A stretch of DNA of 64,000 bases from Notospermus geniculatus (GCA_002633025.1 NMRB01001211.1:117362-181361); one strand, 5' to 3'; numbered from the stretch's first letter, positions 11,257 to 21,440 are shown. Notes: generated from the sequence alone by a model not told the origin. Numbers and translations are program-made.

Positions 11257-11301
11257 GATGCAGTCCCGATCAAATTTGGAAGGGCGGAAAATGTGTGGCA
11301 A
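11257..11301 (+). CDS. 45-nt micro-exon 4 (CSPDQIWKGGKCVA, B-type)
   Basis: Acceptor TTCTAG (ends 11256), donor GTAAGT (11302), phase 1-1. Only 310 bp separate it from the next exon. Confidence 0.8.
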
Positions 11302-11611
11302 GTAAGTAGGGAGGTTAAGAAATCAAATAATAAACGTAAATTTTATGACAGCATTATTTCCATACTACACATTAAACCAGACTTTATATTGCATTTTCGG
11401 TACAAAAATAACGTTGTCGTTAACGTTTATCGTTTTATCGTTTCTAAACCTCCCTAGTATCGGGCAAATTGGAAAACAATCAGGCAAGTGTAATGATCTC
11501 ACCTGAATTATTATACATGTACCGTATAGTCTAAATTGCTATAATTTCTGTACAACGAACTAATGCCAAATTCATGAAATCCTCGCCACCCTGTCATTCT
11601 GTCATTTCTAG

Positions 11612-11656
11612 GATGCAATCCCGATCAAATTTGGAAGGACGGAAAGTGTGCACCAA
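11612..11656 (+). CDS. 45-nt micro-exon 5 (A-type)
   Basis: Acceptor TTTCTAG (ends 11611), donor GTAATT (11657). Nucleotide-identical to micro-exons 3, 7, 8 and 9. Confidence 0.8.
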
Positions 11657-12445
11657 GTAATTATGACCTTATTCGTAACAATCACGAGAAACGTATTGTT
11701 AGACATTACTGTGATATTATTGTGGCTTAAATTGCTTTAATTTCTGTAGGTACTTTTTAGCAGAATTCGTGTCAAATTTATAAGAAATTTTTGTAAACAC
11801 GACGACGACAATAGCGACAAGAACGACAATGACAACAACAATAACAATAATAATTGAAAAGAACCAAGAATCAAATACATTTTGACAAGAGATTAGCTAC
11901 GCTCGGCCGAGGTTGGATGTCGCTACACTCTCTGGTGGAGACTGCTGCGGACTACTTCGGTTTTTCCAGGACACGTGCGTTACACAAGGCGCATGAATAT
12001 ATACTGTTGTTTGACCGTTTCACCCCAAGTAGTGCAACAGATCGAAAACTTTCTAAGGATATTTTTTTGTATAAAATTTTATACTGCAATTATTTCAATG
12101 CGGTCTTAAATCACACTATGCCACAAATCACACGAATCGCGTGAGGTAGTCAGTCTCTGGGTATGAGATTGGCATTTTGATAATCATCTGCAACGAGGAA
12201 GACCCCGGTTGGGGCCGAAAATTTGCAAGATTCTGGAAGTTGACTTCTTGATATTTATCATTTTGTGTGTCAATTTTTGTGCTTTCGGATACATCTGCAT
12301 CTACGGTGAGGATTGGGCTTTTTTTACAAAATAGACAAATCCTGGCCTCATGAGCAGTACACCTAATCTGCATACCGTTACAAAAACATCCTATTAGTTG
12401 GAACAATCCACCCGTTTAAAATTCTGAACCTTTATGTCATTCTAG

Positions 12446-12490
12446 GATGCAGTCCTGATCAAATTTGGAAGGACGGAAAGTGTGTGGCAA
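12446..12490 (+). CDS. 45-nt micro-exon 6 (CSPDQIWKDGKCVA, B-type)
   Basis: Acceptor TTCTAG (ends 12445), donor GTAAGT (12491). It has the A-type DGK in the middle and the B-type CVA end, as expected from exchange between units. Confidence 0.8.
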
Positions 12491-12820
12491 GTAAGTGGGG
12501 AGGTTAAGAAATCAAACGATAAACGTAAACTTTACGACAACGTTATTTTCCATGCTACACATTAACCAGATTTTATATTGCATTTTCTGCACAAAATGCC
12601 TACGTTAACGTTTACGTTTATCGTTTGGTTTCTAAACCTTCATAGTATCACGCAATATGAAAACGATCAGGCAAAATTTATCGTATCCCATTGTAATGAT
12701 CACCTGGATTCTTATACATGTACGGTACCGTACTCTAAATTGGTATATTTTCTGTACATTACAACGAACTTATTCCAAATTCATGAAATCCTCGCCATCC
12801 TGTCATTCTGTCGTTTCTAG

Positions 12821-12865
12821 GATGCAATCCCGATCAAATTTGGAAGGACGGAAAGTGTGCACCAA
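12821..12865 (+). CDS. 45-nt micro-exon 7 (A-type)
   Basis: Acceptor TTTCTAG (ends 12820), donor GTAATT (12866), phase 1-1. Confidence 0.8.
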
Positions 12866-13379
12866 GTAATTATGACTTACTGTGGCCGAAACTGCTATAA
12901 TTTCTGTACATTTTAGCAGAATTCGTTTTAAATTTAAGAAATTTGTGCAAACAGGACGACGACAATAGGGACAAGAACGACAATAACAGTAATAATAATT
13001 CAAAAGAACTGAGAGAATTCAATTAACTACATTTTGACAATCTCGTACCCAGAGATTAGGTACGCTCAGCCGGTGGACTTAAACTTTACGACAACGTTAT
13101 TTTCCATACTAAAATGATAGGTTTGCTACGTGGGTTAGAATCTCGGTTATTTTCCATACTACACATTAACCAGACTTGATATTGTATTTTCGGTAAAAAA
13201 TAACGTTTCTAAACCTCCCTAGTATCACGTAGTGTGAAAACGGTCAAGCAAGTACGTAATGATCACCGGGATTATTATAAATGTACCGTAGTCTAAATTG
13301 GTATAATTTCTGCATATTACAACGAACTTACTACAAAATTCATGAAATCCTCGCCACCCTGTCATTCTGTCGTTTCTAG

Positions 13380-13424
13380 GATGCAATCCCGATCAAATTT
13401 GGAAGGACGGAAAGTGTGCACCAA
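13380..13424 (+). CDS. 45-nt micro-exon 8 (A-type)
   Basis: Acceptor TTTCTAG (ends 13379), donor GTAATT (13425). The intron before it is only about 510 bp and repeats a TTATTTTCCATACTA segment also found before the next exon. Confidence 0.8.
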
Positions 13425-13890
13425 GTAATTATGACTTCATTCAAAACAATCACCAGAAACGTATTGTGATATTATTGTGGCCGAAACTGCTATAATTTCT
13501 GTACATTTTAGCAGAATTCGTTTTAAATTTAAGAAATTTGTGTAAACAGGACGACGACAATAGGGACAAGAACGACAATGACAACAATTACAGTACCGGT
13601 AATAACAATTCAAAAGAACTGAGAGAATTCAATTAACTACTTTTGACAATCTCGTACCCAGAGATTAGGTACGCTCAGCCGGTGGACGTAAACTTTACGA
13701 CAACGTTATTTTCCATACTAAAATGATAGGTTTGCTACGTGGGTTAGAATCGCGTGGGTTCGAATCTCGGTTATTTTCCATACTACACATTAACCAGACT
13801 TGATATTGTATTTTCGGTAAAAAATAATGTTTCTAAACCTCCCTAGTATCACGCAATGTGAAAACGATCAAGCACGTGTAGTGATCACCT

Positions 13891-14030
13891 GGGACCTTAT
13901 TCACGAAGCTCCCGTAACTTACGGGAGTGTGCAAACTATTGTCCTTTTGCGGACAAGCTATTGTTCACTGTCAACCTGACAAAGGATTTGCGTTCCCTTA
14001 AAGTTACGGGAGCTTTGTGAATAAGGTCCC
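13891..14030. repeat. Foldback MITE inserted in one intron copy
   Basis: Perfect ends GGGACCTTATTCAC / complement, inner arms GCTCCCGTAACTT. The same intron position in the neighbouring unit (about 13262) lacks it (ACCGGGATTATTATAAATG is continuous there), so it arrived after the exon duplication. Confidence 0.85.
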
Positions 14031-14147
14031 TGGATTATTATAAATGTACCGTAGTCTAAATTGGTATAATTTCTGTATATTACAACGAACTTATTCCAAA
14101 TTCATGAAATCCTCGCCACCCTGTCATTCTGTCATTTCTACATGTAG

Positions 14148-14192
14148 GATGCAATCCCGATCAAATTTGGAAGGACGGAAAGTGTGCACCAA
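14148..14192 (+). CDS. 45-nt micro-exon 9 (A-type)
   Basis: The acceptor is altered: a CATGT insertion gives TACATGTAG before the exon (ends 14147), but AG is kept. Donor GTAATT (14193). Confidence 0.75.
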
Positions 14193-14371
14193 GTAATTAT
14201 GACTTCATTCAAAACAATCAGGAGAAACGTACATGTATTGTTAGACATTCCTGTGATATTATTGTGGCCTAAATTGCTGATAATTTCTGTGCATTTTAGC
14301 AGAATTCTTCGTTTCAAATTTATGAAATCTGTGTAAACACCACTTAAAAATTCTAAACCATGCGATTCCAG

Positions 14372-14416
14372 GGTGCACTTCCGAACAAATTTGGAAGGAA
14401 GGAAAATGTGTAGCAA
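14372..14416 (+). CDS. 45-nt micro-exon 10 (CTSEQIWKEGKCVA)
   Basis: Acceptor TTCCAG (ends 14371), donor GTAAGC (14417). It is the most diverged of the Q-I-W units yet keeps both Cys and the Trp. The intron before it is only 179 bp. Confidence 0.8.
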
Positions 14417-14856
14417 GTAAGCAGCACTTTATTCCAAATAACGAAGAAAAGATAAACATATAGGTTATTTTTTGTAGTAATGGGAACCCTAGCCCACTGC
14501 CTCAATAGGTGTCGCTAGTGGTTAAAACTATTGAAATGAAACTGACATCCCGGTCCTGATCAATTTCCCACACAAAAGGCATCCATTGTACACGACCTGG
14601 TTTCGGTGTGCTCCCATCGTAGCTAGGATCGCCATTGAGCCAGGTGTGCTGACGATGTAGACAATATTAGGTGAACAATGTATACATATACAAAATGTAC
14701 ATGCACAGAATAAGGAGGAAACCACTGCCACCTTCACGAAGGAATAAAACTAGTTTGCCGACCACTGTTAAACAAACTGGTTTGTTTACAACTTGGACGT
14801 CGAACTCCTTTAAGATAATCCAAAATCTTACTGAGGTAGCGCGGCAGAGGCAAGCC

Positions 14857-15372
14857 TAAAGGCCGCCGTACACGATACATTTTTTTCGTACGAAATATTT
14901 TGGAGAGAAGATGGGATTTGGCCTAGTGGTTTAAGGCGTGTGCCCCTGAGTGCTGGCGATTGATGCCATATGCGAGGGTTCGTGGGTTCGATTCTGGTAG
15001 GAAGCAATGTCTTTCACCTTGGAAACCCTATTTCTATTTCACATTCTATAAATATTTTGGAGGGTTTTTTTTACCGTTTATGACAGGAAACATCGTCCCA
15101 TTTGTGTCGTATAGGAAAAAATCTTCAAATAGGCGCTGTCCTATTTTTCTTGCACGTACAATAGAATGCTATATATAGGAAATAATTCCTATCATGGCGG
15201 GGTCATATTTTTCGTCACACACATTAACATTTACGCTGCAACGTAATATTTCGTAGGAAATAAATGGAATCATCTGCGGCGGGATGCAAAATACTTCCTT
15301 CCAATAAAATTGGATGAGAAATCGTAGGAAATATTTCGTAGGAGAAAAATGTGTCGTGTACGGCGGCCTTTA
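14857..15372. mobile_element. Foldback element carrying a SINE
   Basis: Ends TAAAGGCCGCCGTACACGA and its complement bracket 516 bp, with inner arms built from TTTCGTAGGAAATA words. A tRNA-related SINE head lies inside the left arm. Confidence 0.8.
14911..15003 (+). mobile_element. tRNA-derived SINE head
   Basis: A-box-like TTGGCCTAGTGGTTTAAGG and B-box GGTTCGATTCTGG lie about 60 bp apart with a long tRNA-Leu/Ser-like variable region. No clean acceptor stem, so it is a repeat, not a tRNA gene. Confidence 0.65.
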
Positions 15373-15565
15373 CCGACTCCTGTTGCGGTCGCAGCCTAGT
15401 GTAGATGGCAGCACCGATGGTAAGCCAGAATGTCGACCTGTATTAAAGGGCGCCGGAGTTTCCGTTGCGCTACCCTGAGAACCGAGCTCACATTTAAAAG
15501 TCTGCAACCCGTGGGGATTTTTTGGAAGTCGTATTCTCCCGTCTGTACCTTTGTTTCATTTTCAG

Positions 15566-15610
15566 GATGCGAGGAGGACAAAAAATGGGATGGCAAAAAA
15601 TGTGTGGATC
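15566..15610 (+). CDS. 45-nt micro-exon 11 (CEEDKKWDGKKCVD)
   Basis: Acceptor TTTTCAG (ends 15565), donor GTAAGT (15611), phase 1-1. Its flanks (TTTGTTTCATTTTCAG before, GTAAGTATCG after) match those of micro-exon 1 at 1356, so the two are a separate subfamily bracketing the Q-I-W array. Confidence 0.8.
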
Positions 15611-15734
15611 GTAAGTATCGATTTCTGTTCATGGCCAATCCAAGTCTTCATTCTTCATTCGTCTTTTCCCTTCTGAATTCGTTTTTCGTTCACTCTGAAT
15701 TGATTTAAAATCATTGTTCAAGCAAGTAGGCGCA

Positions 15735-16141
15735 TCCCTACAGACGAATAAAGCGTCAATCATTGGCACACGGATTTTGTCCGATTCAAGTGCGACACTT
15801 ATCTTTTGTTCAACACAAAAGATAAGTATCGTACATGTACTTAGACTTAAGTATGTTTATGAATATGGACCCAGGTCCGTAAAAATAGACCAAACTGACT
15901 TTATTTGCGTTGTCGTATCTGGAAAACCTGGGGTAAGGCTAGGCGCACATTGACGGCAAATCCCAATGCGGTAGGGGCGTTTTTAAAGTCGACTGACCCG
16001 CTTGAATGACGAGTCGAGCAGCATTGAGTAAGTCAACTTCAAAACACCACCCTTACCGCATTGAGATTTGCCGTCCATATGTGCGCCTAGCCTAAATGGA
16101 CTGGAAGAGGACCGGATCCGTGTGCCGATGAACCCCGCTTA
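15735..16141. repeat. MITE of the GCACACGG family with two MITEs nested in it
   Basis: Halves of the family seen intact at 8326 flank two further inverted repeats: one around GACACTTATCTTTTGTTCAA (about 15790-15885) and one with GGCTAGGCGCACAT arms (15937-16096). The same nest is present in the second segmental copy (27247-27665), so it predates the duplication. Confidence 0.75.
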
Positions 16142-16528
16142 GATGTATTATTTGGCTCAGCCTTATTTGGGTCGTGGCCGAATTGGCCGAGACCAGAATA
16201 TCGCTGAGCCGCTGTGTGCGGGTGCACCAAATATCAAACCGATTGGATTAAAGGAATGGCAGAGCCACCCGGCGCAGCCACGAAAGTGGCTGTGCCATAG
16301 GCGCACAATGCGAAGTTTCGTGACTCTGCTATTCCAAATAAGGCTGTGCCAAAACGTGTGAGCGTTATTCTTCTGTATGCGCCTACCTTTATGAAATGGT
16401 TCACAAATTTGCCGATAATGGTGCTTCTTATTTTGATAATTATTAATAGTGTACGTATTTTTATGCCCGATCACAGACAGGAGACTAATTTTAGTTTTGA
16501 GAATTCACAATTGTTTCTTGATTGTCAG

Positions 16529-16579
16529 GATGTGTGGACTCTTTGGTATGGAACAAGTTTGAGAAGAAATGCAAAAACC
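16529..16579 (+). CDS. 51-nt micro-exon 12 (CVDSLVWNKFEKKCKN)
   Basis: Acceptor TTGTCAG (ends 16528), donor GTACGT (16580), phase 1-1. Cys1 and Trp7 are as in the shorter units; the second Cys is at 14 instead of 12, so the loop is two residues longer. The paralogue at 28219 differs at two residues (D for N, S for F). Confidence 0.75.
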
Positions 16580-17715
16580 GTACGTTGGTCCAGTTTCAGT
16601 AAATTATACTCAAAGTCGTTAAAATAAGGAATTCTTAAAGGAGCTGGACGTCCAAGTTGTAAACACTCACTCACTGGTTCTCTATCCACGCGACGCCTGC
16701 GGTGCTGCCACCTATTGTCGGTGATTTGCACTGACGTGAATATCGTGAGTTGCATTGGGCCGGGCACCAGTCTAACGATCACGGGGCGCTACTGGTGCTG
16801 CCACCTTCACGAAGGAATAAAACTAGTTTGCTGGCCACTGTTTGTAAACAAACCAGGAGAACAATAGCCTTGAGGAACTCCTTTACGTTGAGGAGCATTC
16901 TAAAATACGGGCCATTCTATAACTTAGCAGAGATCTCTCTCACTAAGTTAATGCCGATTGTTTCATGAAGGTTCTCTTTGCCAACATTTCTAATGAACGC
17001 CTCCAGTTTCGAGTACACCTACACAAATACAACATACCTCCCATTCACACAAATTATGAAGGGCGAACAATGCCAAAAGAGGAATGAATTTCTATTGAAA
17101 ACATGTTTTAAGTCAAAATCACCGTTTATTCTTGATGGATCAAAAAAAATGATTCTATAACTTATTAGCGTTACTTCTTACCTAATCAAGGTTTAATCTG
17201 CGGGGAGAATACTTGTTTGTGTAATTCTACCTAGTGCTCCCAGTTTTTGACCGCAAACCGCAAACTAACCACAACGTTTGCCATATATGGCCATCAATGC
17301 TTACGAGATAGACATGTACACGAATCACTAGCTTCAAACAGTCGTGAGGGGGAGGGTTAGTAGCGCCTGGCGCGACAGGCCCGACTTGGAGAACTTCCGG
17401 TAAATAAAACGCTATCGTGCCAGGCCGGTGTAGGCGCGAGTAGATTTTCGAACACGCTAGATAAGAGAGATTGTGTAGCCGCTCACTGCAGTAAATGGTA
17501 CATGTAGACGGCGCACTAACCTTATTGGTCAGCGTTAGCATCGAAATCTTTTTTAGGTCGAAAAGGCTAAAAAGAAAAAGTGAAAGTTTGGGTTTATGGT
17601 CTGTACGGTAGAGGTTCTCATCCGACTTTACACTTTAACCCCAGTTTGTCCTGAAACCTTTCGGTAGAACTCAGATGAGACGCCCGTTCAGCGCAACACA
17701 ATCCAGCATTTCCGA

Positions 17716-17855
17716 CCGGTACCCATTTATTCACCTGGGTGGAGAGAGACCAGTGAGGCAAAGAGACTTGCCCAAAGTCTCACGCCCAGTGGGAGATTCG
17801 AACCCGGGACCGCTGACCGCTAGTCGGAGACCCTAATCACTACACCAGCGGGCTC
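17716..17855 (-). mobile_element. tRNA-derived SINE
   Basis: On the minus strand it begins GAGCCCGCTGGTGTAGTGAT (A-box region) and has a perfect B-box GGTTCGAATCTCC, followed by a conserved body with GGGCAAGTCTCTTTGCCTC and AATGGGTACCGG. The second segmental copy has it at 29777-29906. Confidence 0.8.
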
Positions 17856-18041
17856 CTAGAAATTGGACCTAAATCTTTTTCCATCTGCTAGTACTGACAG
17901 TGTTTTCGAAGTCTGTTTAGATATGACAAATGTATCTAGAAATGTTTTTCGTGTTGTAAAAGGCTAGTGGAGTTTCCACGAAATATCCGCATTCGACCAA
18001 CCACCTCATATTTTGTAACGCTGCCATTGTTTCGTTTCTAG

Positions 18042-18092
18042 GTTGCGAAACTGGAAAAAGATGGTTTTCGGTGACTAAAAACTGTTATGAGG
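18042..18092 (+). CDS. 51-nt micro-exon 13 (CETGKRWFSVTKNCYE)
   Basis: Acceptor TTTCTAG (ends 18041), donor GTAAGA (18093), phase 1-1. Cys1, Trp7, Cys14. Its last split codon joins the next exon as Asp, so the unit runs straight into the FN2 domain. The duplicate at 30090 is identical in sequence. Confidence 0.8.
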
Positions 18093-18121
18093 GTAAGATT
18101 TGACATATTATCAAGTACATG

Positions 18122-18645
18122 TATCAGTCATCTTGACCACCAAGGGTTGTGACATCGCTCCGCCCTCCGACTACGCTCACACAAACCCTTGGCGAACTTC
18201 GCTGGGAGAAGCTGTTTCCAACCGGATGTTCATGTTTGTGGACGGACTCCCGCTGTTAGTTTTCGATTTCACCATAGATCGTTAACATTTGCAATAAACC
18301 TGAATATTTCTGAATACCACGTCAGTTTTTCGGAACACCTACCTTCTCTGGTTTAGAAAATTGACGGTATTTTTCTTCAACAGCGTAGTTCATGAGAGTG
18401 GTGGGCAAATCGCAATAGATAGAACGGCTGACCATCCTCGTTCCTAATACTTTCCAACCACAAAATATACAGCGGTCAGTTTAACTGGCTTGGTGCTAAC
18501 CTGGCAGCGAGGTTGGCTAACAAGTGTTCTGATTGGTGCACCGCAACTCGAGGTGCGAGAGAAACAGAAATCCTGGCGAAGTTCTCCATGGGTTTGTGCG
18601 TACGAAGTATGAGGTAGTACAGACACATGGTAGGCCATGATGTGT
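18122..18645. mobile_element. Insertion absent from the duplicate, 8-bp flanks TGTATCAG
   Basis: Copy 2 reads straight from GACATCTCAACAAGTATA to GTGTGCGCG, whereas here about 525 bp intervene, flanked by TGTATCAG on both sides. Internal sequence has imperfect inverted segments (TTCGCTGGGAGAAG / CTGGCGAAG). An 8-bp duplication suits hAT, but end motifs are weak. Confidence 0.55.
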
Positions 18646-18819
18646 ATCAGTGTGCGCGCTAGAATTCCAGAACTTAGAGAATTTGCATGAAAAGCAAAAA
18701 AATAGTCGGTTCTTAACCCATTCGTTAACTGGTGTTTCAGAAAAAAATGACATTTTTTCGTTTGGTCAACATGCGTTGGCCCAATCTTGTGCCCATATCT
18801 CCGACGCCGCACAGGCAAT

Positions 18820-19131
18820 GGGCCGAATTTATAAAACATAGCCAAAGCTTACAAGCCAAAGCCCCAAGGCCAAGCTTTTGCTTGTCAAGGAGAAGCACAA
18901 GCCAAAGAATTTATTCACACACATATTAATAATCAATTGCTTAACCTGGTGATCTTTTCTTACAAACCCAAGCAAGATTTTTTATCTGATGAAGCTAATG
19001 CTCGCCAGACAAAGCTTCTGCCAATTCTTATAGGGAGTTGCTTGTTCTATGAAGCAAAAGCGAAATTTTATAAATACCTCTTCAAGAAAAAGCCCAGAAA
19101 AAGCAAATGCTAGTTTTTATGAATTCGGCCC
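18820..19131. mobile_element. MITE, 312 bp, with AAT flanks
   Basis: Ends GGGCCGAATTTATAAA and TTTATGAATTCGGCCC are inverted. The empty site in copy 2 reads CAGGCAATGAAAACG, and here AAT is repeated on both sides. The interior is rich in CAAGCCAAAGC/GCTTTTGCTT words. Confidence 0.85.
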
Positions 19132-19220
19132 AATGAAAACGAGAATTATAGCAAGAAAGACGGTTTTCAATCGCTGTATAATTGGTTATTATGGCTAAAT
19201 ATTCGGTTATTTATATGCAG

Positions 19221-19384
19221 ACAAGACGTACTCGACCACAGGAGGCAATGCTGACGGGGCTGACTGCCACATACCGTTCAAATACAAGGGTGAATGGAAG
19301 TTGGCATGTGTGCGGGGAGTCACTGGAATGTGGTGTGCGACTACCCAGGACTACGACACCGATGGAAAATGGGGTTACTGTTAG
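19221..19384 (+). CDS. Fibronectin type II (FN2) terminal exon
   Basis: The acceptor TATGCAG (ends 19220) opens phase 1 and matches the donor phase of the 51-nt exon at 18042. The 53 residues show the FN2 pattern: TTGGNADGADC, PFKYKGEW, LACV, MWCATTQDYDTDGKWGYC. All four domain cysteines and the aromatic core are present. TAG follows the last Cys directly (19382). FN2 modules bind collagen or glycans in extracellular proteins. A GTTAGT word inside the last Cys codon could be a phase-1 donor, but the stop codon plus the downstream poly(A) signal makes a terminal exon more likely. The next exon-like block (20007) is phase 0 and could not follow in frame. Confidence 0.85.
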
Positions 19385-19522
19385 TATTGGAATAGGCAGC
19401 CGCCCCTTTAAGAGGGCTCCCGTGATGTAACCCCCGTAGATTTAGTGTTGTAGGAGCATGAGCATGCGCTATCGCATGGCTTCCACACGATACCGATGTA
19501 AACTAGAGAGTAGAAGTACGAA

Positions 19523-19528
19523 AATAAA
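19523..19528 (+). terminator. Poly(A) signal AATAAA of the FN2 gene
   Basis: AATAAA lies 139 bp after the FN2 stop and is kept in both other copies of this segment (30741-30746 and near 32277). Confidence 0.5.
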
Positions 19529-20006
19529 TGAAGAATATGAAGAACAACCCCCGTATGGATATTAGTATTTTACATGGTGGAGAACCCGATCGAGAACACC
19601 GGTAAAGATCGTTCACGAACCCGGAGAAAAAGAAAATGGAGAATCGATGTCAGGTTTTTTTGGGCCCAAGCAGGCCTGCATGCAGTGCACATGCCTCACA
19701 ACGTTATTACACGTCGGTCGCTACGAGTAGGCTATAATGGCCTACCCGAGTACGCTGTGACAATAGATTTTGATGAAATGACGACTACCGGTATTTTTCA
19801 CGTTCGAAGATCCTCGATCAGGATGGAGGGAAACTTAGATTCTGTAGACATCCTGTATTGCTCTGAGCCTTCATTCGGCTGAGGCAAGAGATAGTAGGCC
19901 TGTGGGATACACCGACCTATTACCAGCACCCTTCTGTTTTGGCACTCGTGGATCCGGCTACAAACTCAGATTGACATGATATGGTCCTTTTCTTTCGCTA
20001 TTTCAG

Positions 20007-20212
20007 CTGCTGATACCGGCAAAGAAATCATGTCCACGTGGCTGGCATCTGGAATACTGGGGTTATCTCATGAATGGCCACGACGGTCACAAGGCGTCCT
20101 ATTATACCTACGAATGGCTGGATAATGCCCCAGATGCCGGCAAGGATAGTGGCGCGAGGGATGAGAACGGCGGGTTGATGTACACAGTTCTGGGGTCGTG
20201 TGGATCATTACC
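20007..20212 (+). pseudogene. Exon 5-like copy of the spongin-type gene, cut by a transposon
   Basis: After the acceptor TTTCAG the frame reads LLIPAKKSCPRGWHLEYWGY and on to GSCGSL, parallel to the intact exon at 42249. One conserved Cys is lost (YEWLDN for YACLDN) and an extra Tyr codon is present. At 20213 the exon is interrupted by a 3.1 kb element. Its continuation (PCPPYIN) resumes at 23338. The upstream intron (from about 19739) is also homologous to the intron before exon 5 at 40809-42248, so this is a copied intron plus exon fragment lying downstream of the FN2 gene. Confidence 0.85.
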
Positions 20213-20340
20213 GCCGAATCGGTTAATGTCGTCCTGGGTATAACAAAAATATACCCAGGTTCAATGTCGTCCTACAAAACTATACCCTGGGTATAGTTCG
20301 ATCTACAAAGGTATACCCAGTACCGTAGTTTTGAGCCTAG

Positions 20341-20552
20341 GTACAGTCTTGTTCGTATTAATATCAACATCTATTATCTCAAATATCTCATAAACCACCA
20401 AACCAATTTAAATGCGGTTTTCTGCATAAGGTCAGAAATCTTGTTGACTACAACTGGGCATCATTATGCAGAAAACCGCATTTAAATTGGTTTGGTGGTT
20501 TATGAGATATTTGAGATAATAGGTGTTGATATTAATACGAACAAGACTGTAC
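20341..20552. repeat. Long near-perfect hairpin
   Basis: Arms of about 95 bp beginning GTACAGTCTTGTTCG pair around a short loop. Probably a MITE nested in the larger element. Confidence 0.85.
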
Positions 20553-20878
20553 AAGTTAGGAATGGATGGCCGCCGAAGCGAGAAACAAATTTGTTTATCG
20601 CTTCAACTGAGATACTCGTCCCCAGTGTTTAGTTGGCCGTAGGTATAGACCCACTAAACACTGGCATGATTGGGGCCAAAACTGACTTATAGTCAGCAGA
20701 TGGCGCTGTTTGACGAGATATCCAATCACGAGCCGTCATTACAGGTTTAGCCGACGCCGGGGTAACACACTTTCTGATTGGCTATGATATGTGTACAAAA
20801 TGTACACTGTGTATTCATATTTTACGCGAATGGAAAGTCAACAAGACCAACGCCGTTGCAAATACATGTATGAGCAAA

Positions 20879-21440
20879 TAATGTTAATAATAATAATAAT
20901 AATAATAATCTAATACATATAAAGCGAATTCGCCCGGTCTTTGTCACGAATGTTCTCTGCAACCGCTGCATGGAGGGAGATGAGCAATACCTTATTCGAA
21001 TGCTCTTGATACAAGGAGTGATCTTTTCAAGGTTGAAATTTTAAAATCGGCCAAACTATGCTTTAAGAAGCGTTTTTCAGTGAAATTGCATCAAATTCAA
21101 AAGCAATGACGTCACAAACGTTGTGTGACGTCATGAATGTCATCACCGTTGCCGTCTGAAATCTGCATGACGTAATGACGTCATCACGTCACTGAGCTAC
21201 GTCCGCAGCTGGGCTAAATGTCCACAAAGTACCACATCTTATACAATACCGTAACACAAACCCGGTTTACCGGGTACTAAAGCTAGTAATAATATAATAA
21301 TAATATACAATAATAATAATAATAATAATAATATACAAATTAATAATAATAATAATATACAAATAATAATAATTAATAATAAAATATAGTTAATAATAAT
21401 AATAATAATAATTATAGTTAATAATAATAATATACAAATA
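20879..21440. repeat. TAA-type microsatellites
   Basis: (AAT)n tracts at 20879-20912 and, interrupted by ATACAA, at 21283-21440. The sequence between them contains three TGACGTCA sites. Confidence 0.85.

Larger units (their letters stand above)
9950..14420 (+). repeat. Tandemly duplicated exon-intron units
   Basis: Both the micro-exons and their flanks recur. Upstream of each A-type exon is an ATGAAATCCTCGCCA word and CTGTCATTCTGTC; downstream is GTAATTATGACTTCATTC. B-type exons follow TATGTCATTCTAG. A combined B+A unit of about 1.2 kb is seen twice (B at 11257 and 12446, A at 11612 and 12821), then A units at 13380 and 14148. Microsatellite-like GACGACGACAATA tracts recur in each intron. 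All five A exons are identical in sequence, which points to recent duplication or gene conversion. Confidence 0.85.
15705..20212 (+). repeat. Segmental duplication, copy 1
   Basis: From AAAATCATTGTTCAAGCAAG onward the sequence parallels 27217-31440, including two coding 51-nt exons, the FN2 exon, SINE, MITEs and a collagen-like exon 5 fragment. The copies differ by clean insertions (18122-18645 and 18820-19131 only here; 28306-28682 and about 27666-27820 only in copy 2) and by a diverged stretch (about 16640-17345 versus 28710-29395). Confidence 0.9.

Noticed and set aside
17716-17855. tRNA gene
   Set aside because: Good A- and B-boxes but no paired acceptor stem, a long conserved tail, and a second copy in the duplicate: a SINE.
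20007-20212. FN2-spongin fusion gene (FN2 exon followed by exon 5)
   Set aside because: FN2 ends with a stop codon and poly(A) signal, the phases do not match, and both downstream exon 5 copies are broken.
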